The notes under the pieces: model-generated
Told to the model about the DNA's origin: nothing
The model's input: the letters and a program-made list of their open reading frames with translations, nothing else
Databases searched by the model: none
Shown here: positions 51,697 to 59,984 of the stretch, piece by piece
How the letters are laid out: the number at the start of each line of letters is the position of its first letter
Numbering within the stretch: the first letter of the stretch is position 1
Made by a program: the position numbers and the translations under genes
Source of the DNA: an uncultured Collinsella sp.
GTDB taxonomy: Bacteria; Actinomycetota; Coriobacteriia; Coriobacteriales; Coriobacteriaceae
DNA: 64,000 bases
Direction: 5' to 3'
Assembly (NCBI GenBank): GCA_959606065.1
Contig: CAUHHV010000005.1
Span: forward strand, 34,852-98,851

Positions 51697-52018
51697 CGCT
51701 GGCGAGGGCGGCGTCAAGCCTGCGGGCGAGAACAGGCCGCTCGGCGCGCCGCGTGGCAAGCGGCCGCGTATCCGCGTGAGCTGCGTGGACCAGCTGGGGA
51801 CGTGCCGCTGCCACCATGGTCACAAGCCGGGCGACGTCTTTGACTTTGACCGAGACCGCGGCAAGATGTGCGCCATGGCCTGCCATGTGGGCTTTCCCTA
51901 TATCGATATCCTGCGCTATGGCGGAACCGTACCTGGCAACGAGCCTGGTACGGCAAAGTTCTGCTGCCCCGAGGTCGATACGCTGAACGTCTGGCTTGCC
52001 GAGATCGTTGACGAGTAG
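51689..52018 (+). CDS. TIGR04076-like small Cys-rich protein
   Basis: Predicted 109-residue protein. It carries the pattern of the TIGR04076 family: VSCVDQLGTCRCHHGHKPGD, CAMACHVGFPYIDILRYGG and a late KFCCPEVDT. Many cysteines suggest metal or redox chemistry, but the function is not established. The start overlaps the kinase gene stop (ATGAGTAA), so translation is coupled; a link to B6 metabolism is only suggested by this. Confidence 0.75.
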   Translation: MSNAGEGGVKPAGENRPLGAPRGKRPRIRVSCVDQLGTCRCHHGHKPGDVFDFDRDRGKMCAMACHVGFPYIDILRYGGTVPGNEPGTAKFCCPEVDTLNVWLAEIVDE

Positions 52019-52026
52019 TCGAGCGC

Positions 52027-52059
52027 AATGTGGCAAAGGGACAGCCCCTTTGCCACATT
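52027..52059. repeat. TGTGACAAAGG-family palindrome (copy C)
   Basis: Arms AATGTGGCAAAGGG and CCCCTTTGCCACATT; both arms carry matching changes (GGC and GCC), so pairing is preserved. It starts 8 bases after the upstream stop. Confidence 0.88.
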
Positions 52060-52100
52060 CGCCGGTGGTGCCCCTTCTTTTGCTTATAATCTCAAATCTC

Positions 52101-52181
52101 TGCATTTCATTTGATTTTAGATTCTAAAAATTCTGCGTCTCATCGATAATCAAGCGTATAAAACTTTGCATTTCATTTGAT
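52101..52181. repeat. Direct repeat pair upstream of ATPase gene
   Basis: TGCATTTCATTTGAT occurs at 52101-52115 and 52167-52181 in the AT-rich stretch before the ATPase gene. It could be a paired regulator-binding site or the mark of an insertion. Confidence 0.6.
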
Positions 52182-52200
52182 GACACTGAGGGGAGAGCCT

Positions 52201-53562
52201 ATGCTGCGCAGGAAAATAGCGGCAGAGCTGGAGCGTTGGCTGAAGTCTTCCGAGCAAAAGGCCTTGTTCATTACGGGTTCTCGCCAGATTGGCAAAAGCT
52301 ATTCGATTCGCGCATTTGGCAAAGCCAACCATGCAACCTACATCGAGCTTAACCTCATGGAAAATCGCCAGGCAAAAGATGCTCTTCTCGAGGCGCGGGA
52401 TGCCGATGATTTCATTAGCAGGGTGACGCTTCTCTCGGGAAAGTCGATAGCGCCGGGCGAGACCCTCGTGTTTATCGACGAGGTGCAGGAGGCGCCGGAC
52501 ATCATGACGATGGCCAAGTTCCTTGTCGAGGACGGCCGTTGTCGCTGGGCATTCTCGGGGTCCATGCTTGGGACCCAATTCAAGGGCGTCAGGTCTTATC
52601 CCGTGGGGTACGTCCATGAGCTCAGGATGTTCCCGCTGGATTTTGAGGAGTTCAGCTGGGCAATCGGGGTGAGCGAAGAGGCGCGGCGCTCGATTTGCGA
52701 TGCGTGCCGCAACGAGACGCCGGTTCCTGGTTATATTCACGACGCAATGATGGCAAACTTCAGGACCTATATCGTCGTCGGCGGTATGCCGGAGATCGTG
52801 CAGCGCTTCCTCGACACGCAGGGTGATCTGGCATCTGTCCGCCAGCTCCAGTCCGAGCTGAACGGGCAATACCGTCGGGATATCTCGAAATACACGAACG
52901 GGCGCGCGCTCCAGGTGCAGAGTATCTTCGACCAGCTTCCTGTCATGCTGGAGGGCGAGAACAAGCGTTTCGTGCTCAACTCCATAGATCCCAAGGCGCA
53001 TTACGAGAAATACCAGCGAGATTTTGTCTGGCTTGTCGATGCCGGCGTCGCTCTCAAGACCGACATCGTGACCGAGCCCAAGTCCCCACTGCTTAAGACG
53101 GCACGGGCGTCCCAGTTCAAGCTGTACCAGTCCGATATCGGGATGCTGATGGCCCGTTATCCTATCGGGGTCGCCCAGGCGGCGTACCTCGACAGCAAGG
53201 AGCCCAACCTCGGCGGCGTGTACGAAAACGTGGTGGCTCAGCAGCTGGCTGCCCAGGGAAGAGGGCTGTATTACTACCAGACCAAGAAACGGGGCGAGGT
53301 CGATTTCGTGATTGACGGCCCGGATGGGACGGCTGTGCCCATCGAGGTTAAATTGGGGACGTATTACCATGCGCACGCCGCGTTGAACCATGTGCTAGAA
53401 ACGGCCGAGTATGGCGTAAAGCGCGGGATTGTTTTCTCGAGAGGCAACGTTGAGCGTGACGGGGGCGTTCTCTATCTGCCTCTGTATGCGACTTGGACCC
53501 TTCCGGATGTTTTGGGCGACTCCCGTGTCGAGGGGATAAAGCTGGAGGTCAAACCTGTCTAG
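52201..53562 (+). CDS. AAA ATPase with DUF4143 domain
   Basis: Predicted 453-residue protein. The P-loop region reads FITGSRQIGKSYSIRAF (residues about 22-38), Walker B is LVFIDEVQEAPD, and a DUF4143-type C-terminal part ends with GEVDFVIDGPDGTAVPIEVK, a PD-(D/E)XK-like arrangement. Such proteins are frequent in gut bacteria and are of unclear role, possibly defence or DNA-related. ATG 52201 has GAGGGGAG upstream. Its base composition is a little lower in GC than neighbours, and palindromic repeats of one family lie on both sides (52027 and 53564), which suggests acquisition as a module. Confidence 0.85.
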   Translation: MLRRKIAAELERWLKSSEQKALFITGSRQIGKSYSIRAFGKANHATYIELNLMENRQAKDALLEARDADDFISRVTLLSGKSIAPGETLVFIDEVQEAPDIMTMAKFLVEDGRCRWAFSGSMLGTQFKGVRSYPVGYVHELRMFPLDFEEFSWAIGVSEEARRSICDACRNETPVPGYIHDAMMANFRTYIVVGGMPEIVQRFLDTQGDLASVRQLQSELNGQYRRDISKYTNGRALQVQSIFDQLPVMLEGENKRFVLNSIDPKAHYEKYQRDFVWLVDAGVALKTDIVTEPKSPLLKTARASQFKLYQSDIGMLMARYPIGVAQAAYLDSKEPNLGGVYENVVAQQLAAQGRGLYYYQTKKRGEVDFVIDGPDGTAVPIEVKLGTYYHAHAALNHVLETAEYGVKRGIVFSRGNVERDGGVLYLPLYATWTLPDVLGDSRVEGIKLEVKPV

Positions 53563-53563
53563 G

Positions 53564-53596
53564 AATGTGACAAATGGACAGTCCCTTTGTCACATT
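53564..53596. repeat. TGTGACAAAGG-family palindrome (copy D)
   Basis: Arms AATGTGACAAATGGACAG and CCCTTTGTCACATT, starting 1 base after the ATPase stop codon. Confidence 0.9.
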
Positions 53597-53612
53597 GAGC
53601 TCGTCGGTGAGT

Positions 53613-53740
53613 ATCGAGCGAGGATTTTCTGCCGTCGAAATATCGAGCGTGGATTATCTCCCGTTTTTGGAGCTATTTCGCGCTCAAAGTGGGAGAAAAT
53701 CCACGCTCGATTTGTATGGGGGAGAAAATCCTCGCTCGAT
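53613..53740. repeat. Nested double inverted repeat
   Basis: Outer arms ATCGAGCGAGGATTTTCT (53613-53630) and their perfect complement (53723-53740) enclose inner arms starting ATCGAGCGTGGATT (53642-53662 and 53691-53711, 20 of 21 matching). The inner and outer motifs are related to one another, so one 18-base motif is present four times. It lies at the convergent junction of the ATPase and phosphatase genes. Confidence 0.9.
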
Positions 53741-53774
53741 GTATGCTGATAGCGCGGCCCGTGCGCTCGCTTGC

Positions 53775-54221
53775 CTACAGCTGCTCGAGCATAGCGGTGC
53801 AACCGGCGAGCACATCGCGGTAGGTGGCATCGAAATTGCCGGTATACCAGGGGTCGGCCACATCGCCGGGGCGATCGGTCCAATCGAGCAGGCGCGAGAC
53901 CTTGCCATCGGGATCCTTACCAAAGATGCGATGCAGGCCGCGGGCGTTCTCGGAATCCATATAGACAATATGGTCCCAGTCGCTATACTCCGCGCGGCGT
54001 ACCTGACGCGCGCGATGTGCGACAACGGGAATCCCGACCTCGGCAAGCTTGGCAACAGTGCCGTGATGCGGCGGGTTGCCAATCTCCTCGGTCGAGGTGG
54101 CGGCGGAGTCAATGACAAATTCGTCCTCGCGCTCGGCGCGGCGCACGAGCTCGGTAAACACCGACTCAGCCATCGTCGAGCGGCAGATATTGCCATAGCA
54201 GATAAACAGTACGCGTTGCAT
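53775..54221 (-). CDS. Low-molecular-weight protein tyrosine phosphatase
   Basis: Predicted 148-residue enzyme. The P-loop is FICYGNICRSTMAE at the N-terminus (nucleophile Cys, Arg) and the general acid Asp is in VADPWYTG near the C-terminus. It removes phosphate from tyrosine residues, often in control of polysaccharide export, or from small molecules. AAAGGA precedes ATG 54221. No tyrosine kinase is adjacent. Confidence 0.9.
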   Translation of the reverse strand: MQRVLFICYGNICRSTMAESVFTELVRRAEREDEFVIDSAATSTEEIGNPPHHGTVAKLAEVGIPVVAHRARQVRRAEYSDWDHIVYMDSENARGLHRIFGKDPDGKVSRLLDWTDRPGDVADPWYTGNFDATYRDVLAGCTAMLEQL

Positions 54222-54277
54222 GCGCGGTTCCTTTCAATCGCCATCATCGAACTCGAGTATCGCAGCTAAGCCTAAGC

Positions 54278-55519
54278 CTACGCCCTCGCCCTCGCCCGCT
54301 TGCGCTCCCAACGTGCCAGCTTAATCGTCACCAGCGTGAGCGCCCAGGCCACAAGCGAGAACGCGGCACCAACCGCGCCAACGTAGGCAATGCCAACGCT
54401 GCTTACCACGGCGCCGCCCACTGCGGTGCCAAACGAGATGCCGACGTTAAACGCCATGGGCTCAACCGAACTTGCGAGTACCATCGACTTGGGATGGCGG
54501 CTGCGTGCCACGTCCATAAAGTGCGTGATGCACGACACCGAGAACAGGTACATGAGCAACGCCAAGCTAAAGACAAAGACCAGCGCGAGCGGCATGGTGC
54601 CGCCCACGGCAAACAGCCCGAGTAACGCCGCAGCCTGCAGTACAAACGTCACAAGCAGTGCCTTCATGCCAAAACGCGCGTCGATCCATCCGCCCAAGAT
54701 GTTCGAGACCAGGCAGAACACGCCGTAGGCCATAAGCGTGGTGCTCGCCTGAACGGTTCCCATACCCAGCACCTGCTCAAGATAAGGCGTCACGTAGCCG
54801 TAGAACACATAGACCGAGCCTACGCCAAACAAAAAGATGAGCATGCCGGTGATGATGCTCGGCTCGCGCAGCAGACCCGCCTGCTCGCGAAAGGTGGCAG
54901 GCTCATCGGTTTGCCCAGCGCGCGGCATAAACGCCACGAGCGCTCCGCAGATCAGAACGGCAAAGGTCAGCGTGCCGTACATGGCCACGTGCCAGTCGAG
55001 CGTGTCGGCCACGAACTTGCCGATCGAGGTCACAAAGACCATTGCCACGGAAAACGCACCATATACCACCGAGATGGCAAGTGAGGTTTGCTGTGGGGAC
55101 AGCAGCTCGGGGATGTACGTCACACCCACGGCGAGCAGTGCGCCCGAGACGGAGCCCAGGACAATGCGCGAGATAAACAGCACCTGGAAGTTGGGCGCCA
55201 ACGCCATGACCAGGTTGCCGAGCACAAAAACGATGCTGTAGCACACGAGCAGCTGGTAGCGGCGGAATCGCCCCGTGCTGAGCGCGAGCACCGGCGTGGC
55301 GATAGCGTAGACGAGCGCGAACACGCTGATGAGCTGGCCCGCAGTGGCAAGTGATACGCCGAGTTCCGTTGCCAAGTCGCTTTCGATGCCGATGACCACG
55401 AACTCCGAGCAGCCGAGCGAGAAGCCCAACAGCACGAGCAGCGCCAGGCAGAGCTTGGTGCGCGCGGGGGAGAGCGCGGCGGCGGTTGACTTACTTTTAG
55501 GCGTGGTTGCGGCGGTCAA
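54278..55519 (-). CDS. MFS transporter, drug/sugar efflux (DHA1) type
   Basis: Predicted membrane protein of about 413 residues with 12 hydrophobic segments. LGFSLGCSEFVVIGIESDLA in the first helix, LALSTGRFRRYQLLV in loop 2-3 and SRIVLGSVSGALLAVGVTYI fit the AraJ/YdhP-like DHA1 group of exporters. The start is uncertain: TTG 55519 has GGAG 8 bases upstream, while GTG 55528 and an earlier start at 55567 are also in frame. The C-terminus is Arg-rich. No linked pathway gene indicates a substrate. Confidence 0.83.
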   Translation of the reverse strand: MTAATTPKSKSTAAALSPARTKLCLALLVLLGFSLGCSEFVVIGIESDLATELGVSLATAGQLISVFALVYAIATPVLALSTGRFRRYQLLVCYSIVFVLGNLVMALAPNFQVLFISRIVLGSVSGALLAVGVTYIPELLSPQQTSLAISVVYGAFSVAMVFVTSIGKFVADTLDWHVAMYGTLTFAVLICGALVAFMPRAGQTDEPATFREQAGLLREPSIITGMLIFLFGVGSVYVFYGYVTPYLEQVLGMGTVQASTTLMAYGVFCLVSNILGGWIDARFGMKALLVTFVLQAAALLGLFAVGGTMPLALVFVFSLALLMYLFSVSCITHFMDVARSRHPKSMVLASSVEPMAFNVGISFGTAVGGAVVSSVGIAYVGAVGAAFSLVAWALTLVTIKLARWERKRARARA

Positions 55520-55576
55520 GGTTGTCACTCCAATGTCGCATGAATAAGCGGGATTCAATCCCTGCAACTCTAACAG

Positions 55577-55606
55577 AATGTGTCAGGTGCCTGCCCCCTT
55601 TGTCGC
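55577..55606. repeat. Decayed relative of the TGTGACAAAGG family
   Basis: AATGTGTCAGGTGCCTG followed by CCCCCTTTGTCGCA resembles the family consensus and the variant at 31891, but the arms no longer match fully. It lies in the divergent region between the MFS gene and the fusion gene. Confidence 0.6.
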
Positions 55607-55680
55607 AGGCTGCGCTTGCCTGTATAGTCGCAATACAGGCGAAGATGGTCTCAGGTACATCGCGGGCGACAGGAGATCCC

Positions 55681-56628
55681 ATGGGTATGCACACGACAAA
55701 GGTTGCAGTGGGCGAGGGCAAGTTTGCGCTCGAGGCCCAGTTGACGGTGACGCCGCGCGGCATGGTGGTGTACGCCTGCTCGCCGGAGTACGCGCATCTG
55801 GGCGCCACGGCGCAGGCCATTCCGCGCCCTGAGCCCGGTCGCACGGCGACCGTGAGCATCCTGGCCGTTCCGTGCCATCGAGATGAGATCCCGGCGCACG
55901 ATATCGCGGCGGCGCTGGCCACGCGCTTTGGCGTGCCGGTAGTTGCAAGCACGGGCTTTCATGTGGAGCATGCGACTGCGGACGATCTGCAGCGCGTGCT
56001 CGCTACCACCAAGGAGCTCATCGCCGCGCTCGAGGAGGCCGCCGCGCGCATCCTGCGCGCCGGCTGGGATGAGGGCGGTGCAGGCGCCGAGGTCGTGGCG
56101 GTCGATGCCGCGACCGGCGAGGCGCTTGGCCCTGTCGATCGCATCGAGGCACATGCCGGCGAGGGCATCCTGCATCAGGCATTTCTGACGCTTCTGGTCG
56201 AGGGCCAGGGCGAGGACGCGCGCCTGCTGCTCTGCCGCCGCAGTCCGCTCAAGCGCCTGTGGGGCGGGGTGCTGGCCGATAGCTGCGCCGGCCATCCGCT
56301 CCCCGGGGAAGACGTCGCGGCCGCCACGGCGCGTCGCATCAACGAAGAGCTTGGCATTGCGCGCGAGCCCGACCAGCTCAAGCACCTCGGTCACGTGGTG
56401 TATCGCGAGGATCACGGCGACGGCCGCTGCGAGTGCGAATGGTGCGAGGTGTTCGCAGCCCATGTTGAGCCGGGCGAGCTGCATATCAACCAAGAGGAGA
56501 TCTCGGAGGTGCGTCGCGTGGCCCCGTCCGAGCTCAAAGGCTACCTGCAGGGTCACCCCGAGCAGCTGGCCCCCTGGCTCCGCGAGGCACTCAGCGACCC
56601 ATCCATCCGTACGGCCCTCGCTATGTAA
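55681..56628 (+). CDS. idi: LpdD-like prenyl-flavin chaperone domain fused to type I isopentenyl-diphosphate isomerase
   Basis: Predicted 315-residue protein with two domains. Residues 1 to about 120 resemble the LpdD/PAC_BAC proteins that accompany UbiD decarboxylases: YAHLGATAQA, VPCHRDEIPAHDIAAALA and STGFHVEHATADDLQRVL. Residues about 137-305 are a Nudix-type isopentenyl-diphosphate isomerase: LLLCRRSPLKRLWGGVLADS, catalytic Cys202 in SCAGHPLPGE, RRINEELGI, catalytic Glu253 in CECEWCEVFAA, and a late APWLREAL. The isomerase makes DMAPP, the source of the prenyl group used by UbiX. ATG 55681 has AGGAG upstream. UbiD, UbiX and a transporter follow within 4.5 kb. The LpdD assignment rests on my pattern reading; the isomerase assignment is firmer. 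Confidence 0.8.
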   Translation: MGMHTTKVAVGEGKFALEAQLTVTPRGMVVYACSPEYAHLGATAQAIPRPEPGRTATVSILAVPCHRDEIPAHDIAAALATRFGVPVVASTGFHVEHATADDLQRVLATTKELIAALEEAAARILRAGWDEGGAGAEVVAVDAATGEALGPVDRIEAHAGEGILHQAFLTLLVEGQGEDARLLLCRRSPLKRLWGGVLADSCAGHPLPGEDVAAATARRINEELGIAREPDQLKHLGHVVYREDHGDGRCECEWCEVFAAHVEPGELHINQEEISEVRRVAPSELKGYLQGHPEQLAPWLREALSDPSIRTALAM

Positions 56629-56653
56629 CAAAGGTACAGTCCCTTTGCCATAT
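56622..56653. repeat. TGTGACAAAGG-family palindrome (copy E, diverged)
   Basis: TATGTAACAAAGGTACAG and CCCTTTGCCATAT. The stop codon of the fusion gene (56626-56628) is inside the left arm. Confidence 0.8.
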
Positions 56654-56655
56654 CC

Positions 56656-56722
56656 AAACCGTCACAACATTCGATGAAAATCTCGAAATCGAGGAAAAGC
56701 GTCGAAGATTGTGACGGTTTTT
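56656..56722. repeat. AACCRTCACAACATTCGA-family palindrome (copy 1)
   Basis: A hairpin of about 65 bases with outer arms AAACCGTCACAA and TTGTGACGGTTT, followed by T residues. A close copy is at 61736-61800; each lies downstream of a TGTGACAAAGG element. Confidence 0.88.
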
Positions 56723-56789
56723 GCCCAGAGGATCGCTTCTCATCCAAAAATCCCGCTTGACTGTATTGCCACAACACAGCGCAACGTAA

Positions 56790-56818
56790 GGGGCGTCCGA
56801 TAACGGGCGCCCCTTTTT
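56790..56818 (+). terminator. Terminator or attenuator upstream of the DASS transporter gene
   Basis: GGGGCGTCCG and CGGGCGCCCC form a 10-bp stem (with a wobble pair) and ATAA loop, followed by TTTTT. It separates the fusion gene from the transporter gene 54 bases further on, so it either ends the first unit or controls read-through. Confidence 0.75.
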
Positions 56819-56871
56819 AAGCGGCAACGTGGTTGCGAATCCGGAGCGCCCCCAACAAGAAAGGTGGGGAG

Positions 56872-58329
56872 ATGGAAGCGGAAAAGAAGGCGTTTAAGAT
56901 CACCAAGCGCGAAATTGGCTTTGTGCTGGGTATCGTTGTCTTTTTGCTGGTGAAGTTTCTTCCTTTGGCGGAGCTGAGCTCGACGGTCGAGCTCACGGTC
57001 GGCGGTCAGACCTGTCTGGCACTGACGCTCGCCACGGTGGTGTTCTGGGCATGCGGTGTGGCGCAGCCGGGCTTTGTGGGCCTGCTCTATTGCGCGCTGC
57101 TCGTTCTATTCAAGGTGTGCGTGGACGACACGGGCGCCGCGAGCATCTCGGCGACGGTCGCCTCCACGTTTAGCTCGTGGACCAAAGCCACCATGTGGCT
57201 CGTCATTGGTGCCTACCTCATCGCCAGCGCGGTCAAGGAGTCGGGCCTGGGCGAGCGCATCGCCTATGCGTTTATGCTCAAGTTCGTGCGCGACGCCAAG
57301 TCGCTCATCATCTCGATCTTCGCGCTCACCTTTGTGCTGTCGCTGCTGATCCCGCATCCGTTCCCCCGCGCCTTCCTCATCCTCGCCGTCGTCTCGGTCA
57401 TCGCCGAGTCCGCCGGCTACGGTGACGACGACAAGGGTAAGCTCGGCTTCCTCGTGTTTGCCGCTGCTGCCCCGGGCTCCATGTTCTTCCTGACGGGCGA
57501 CTCCACACTCAACCCGCTCGTCGCGCAGTACAGCGCCGAGGCCGGCGGCATGAGCCCGTCCTTCGTCGACTGGTTCCTGTACATGAGCGTGCCCATGCTG
57601 GTCGCGCTGCTGTGCACCCTGTTCCTGGGCCTCTTCTTCTTTAAGCCCAGCAAGGAGCTCGTTTACGATCGCGAGCAGATCGTGGCCAAGCAGGCCGCGC
57701 TCGGCAAGCTCTCCGTCAAGGAGATCCGCACCATCGTGTGGCTTGTCATCGCCATCGCGCTGTGGCTCACCGTCTCGGGCGACTATATCGGCTGGGTCAC
57801 CCTGGCCATTGGCGTCGCACTCGCCATGCCCATCATCGGCGAGGTCCTCACTCCTGCCAGCTGGAACGCTGTCGACATCAAGTCCCTCATGTTCCTGACG
57901 GCCGCCATGGCCGTGGGTTCCGTGGGCGGCGCCACCGGCATGAACGCCTGGATCGCCGACGTCGTGCTTCCCAGCTCCGTGCCCGAGAACATCTTCCTGT
58001 TCGCCCTGCTCGTCGCCGCGCTCTCCATGATCATCCACATGTTCATGGGCTCGGTCATGGCCGTGCTCGGTGTGTGCGTGCCGGCGTTCATCAGCTTCGC
58101 GGCCGGCTCCAGCGTAAGCCCGCTTGCCGTGGCGCTCATCGTCTTCACGTCCATCAACATCCACTACATCCTGCCGTTCCACAACCTGCCGATCCTTGTC
58201 GGCGAGGGCAAGGACGCCGGCGGCTACACCTCCAAAGAGGCCATGCGCATGGGCATTCCCCTCACCGCGGTCGTCTTTATCGTCGTGCTGGTCGAGGCCG
58301 CCTGGTTCCACCTCTTTGGCCTGATGTAA
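56872..58329 (+). CDS. DASS/SLC13-type anion transporter
   Basis: Predicted 485-residue membrane protein with about 12 hydrophobic segments. TKATMWLVIGAYLIASAVKESG, LLIPHPFPRAFLILAVV and SINIHYILPFHNLPILVGEG, with inverted-repeat-like halves, match the divalent anion:sodium symporter superfamily (dicarboxylates, sulfate and aromatic acids). AGGTGGGGAG lies just before ATG 56872. Position upstream of ubiD suggests it imports the acid to be decarboxylated, or exchanges it. The precise substrate is not known. Confidence 0.8.
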   Translation: MEAEKKAFKITKREIGFVLGIVVFLLVKFLPLAELSSTVELTVGGQTCLALTLATVVFWACGVAQPGFVGLLYCALLVLFKVCVDDTGAASISATVASTFSSWTKATMWLVIGAYLIASAVKESGLGERIAYAFMLKFVRDAKSLIISIFALTFVLSLLIPHPFPRAFLILAVVSVIAESAGYGDDDKGKLGFLVFAAAAPGSMFFLTGDSTLNPLVAQYSAEAGGMSPSFVDWFLYMSVPMLVALLCTLFLGLFFFKPSKELVYDREQIVAKQAALGKLSVKEIRTIVWLVIAIALWLTVSGDYIGWVTLAIGVALAMPIIGEVLTPASWNAVDIKSLMFLTAAMAVGSVGGATGMNAWIADVVLPSSVPENIFLFALLVAALSMIIHMFMGSVMAVLGVCVPAFISFAAGSSVSPLAVALIVFTSINIHYILPFHNLPILVGEGKDAGGYTSKEAMRMGIPLTAVVFIVVLVEAAWFHLFGLM

Positions 58330-58471
58330 GCAGTCGAGTGCTTGGCTGTAATTAGCCGAGTGCTTGAACTGCGAGTGCCCGAGCGCCCCATCTATGAGCG
58401 CTGCGGCCCCATTACGTTACCAAGCCCGGCGGCATCCTCGCCGCCGGGCACTCTCCCGAAAGGAGCATGCT

Positions 58472-59959
58472 ATGTCCACTACCGATGCTTCCCAGATCCA
58501 CGACCTGCGCTCCGCGCTCGACTTTTTGCGCGAGATGCCGGGCCAGCTGCTCGAGACCGACACTCAGGTCGATCCCGATGCCGAGGTCTCGGGCGTCTAC
58601 CGTCACGTCGGCGCCGGCGGCACCGTTATGCGCCCGACCAAAGAGGGTCCGGCGATGGTCTTCAACAACGTCAAGGGCTTTGACGATGCCAAAGTCTGCA
58701 TCGGCATGCTTGCCAGCCGCAAGCGCGTTGCCGCCCTGCTCGACCTGGACGAGGAGCACCTGGGCCTCGAGATCGGCAAGCGCTTCGAGAACCTGATCGC
58801 GCCCGAGCAGATCGCCGAGGGTGCGCACGTCGACTGTCAGGAGGTCGTGTACAAGGCGACCGACGAGGGCTTTGACCTGCGCAAGATCGTTCCCGCTCCT
58901 ACCAACACGCCCGTCGACGGCGGCCCCTACATCACCATGGGCCTCGCCTACGGCACGAGCCCCGACGGCTCCCAGTCCGACGTGACCATCCACCGCTTCT
59001 CCTGCGTCGACAAGGATAAGCTTGCCATGTGGATTACCCCCGGCAGCCGTCACCTGGGCGCGTTCTTTGACGAGTACTGCCAGCGCGGCGAAGACATGCC
59101 CATCTCCATCTCCATCGGTTTGGACCCCGCCGTGTACATGTGCTGCGGTTTTGAGGCTCCCACCACACCGCTCGGCTTCAACGAGCTGCAAATTGCCGGC
59201 GCCCTGCGCGGCCACGCTGTCGAGCTTGCCGACTGCGTCACCGTTCCGCAGAAGTGCATCGCCAATGCCGAGTACGTGCTCGAGGGCTACCTCATGCACG
59301 ACGAGACCATCAACGAGGACGTCAACGGCCACGGCTACGCCATGCCCGAGTTCCCCGGCTACACCGGCGGCGCCAAGGTCTGCCCGGTGATCAAGATCAC
59401 CGCCGTCACCACGCGTGTCAACCCCATTATGGAGAGCTGCATCGGCCCTTCGCACGAGCACGTGTCCATGGCCGGTATCCCCACCGAGGCTTCCATCTAC
59501 AAGATGGTCGAGACCGCTATCCCGGGCCGCCTGCTCAACGTCCACGCTGCACCCTGCGGCGGCGGCAAGTTCGTTGCCATCATGCAGTTTAAGAAGTCGA
59601 GCAAAAATGACGAGGGCCGTCAGCGCAACGCCGCCATGCTCGCCTTCTCGGCATTCTCCGAGCTCAAGCATGTGATCTTGGTTGACGAGGATGTTGACAT
59701 CTTTGATATGAGCGACGTGATGTGGGCCATGACCACGCGCTTCCAGGCCGACGTCGACCTCATCACCATCCCCGGCTGCCACTGCCACGTGCTCGACCCG
59801 TCCAACGACCCCGCGTTCGACCCCACGATTCGCGAGCACGGCATCGCCTGCAAGGCCATCTTCGACTGCACGGTTCCGTTCGACCTCAAGAAGAATTTCA
59901 TTCGCTCGCAGTTCATGGAGATCGACAAGGACAAGTGGGCCAAGGAGATTGCTTTCTAA
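58472..59959 (+). CDS. ubiD: UbiD-family decarboxylase, hydroxyarylic-acid (gallate/protocatechuate) type
   Basis: Predicted 495-residue enzyme that would use prenylated FMN and Mn2+/K+ to remove CO2 from an aromatic acid. The N-terminal DLRSALDFLREMPGQLLETD, middle NTPVDGGPYITMGLAYG, SDVTIHRFSCVDKDKLAMWI and ELADCVTVPQKCIANAEYVLEG, and late DVDIFDMSDVMWAMTTRFQ are typical of the LpdC subgroup, whose length (about 490) also matches. AAAGGAG lies 7 bases before ATG 58472. It is flanked by a transporter and ubiX. Which acid is used cannot be decided from sequence. Confidence 0.9.
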   Translation: MSTTDASQIHDLRSALDFLREMPGQLLETDTQVDPDAEVSGVYRHVGAGGTVMRPTKEGPAMVFNNVKGFDDAKVCIGMLASRKRVAALLDLDEEHLGLEIGKRFENLIAPEQIAEGAHVDCQEVVYKATDEGFDLRKIVPAPTNTPVDGGPYITMGLAYGTSPDGSQSDVTIHRFSCVDKDKLAMWITPGSRHLGAFFDEYCQRGEDMPISISIGLDPAVYMCCGFEAPTTPLGFNELQIAGALRGHAVELADCVTVPQKCIANAEYVLEGYLMHDETINEDVNGHGYAMPEFPGYTGGAKVCPVIKITAVTTRVNPIMESCIGPSHEHVSMAGIPTEASIYKMVETAIPGRLLNVHAAPCGGGKFVAIMQFKKSSKNDEGRQRNAAMLAFSAFSELKHVILVDEDVDIFDMSDVMWAMTTRFQADVDLITIPGCHCHVLDPSNDPAFDPTIREHGIACKAIFDCTVPFDLKKNFIRSQFMEIDKDKWAKEIAF

Positions 59960-59984
59960 GGTTCCGGCGTTCTACCGAACGTCG

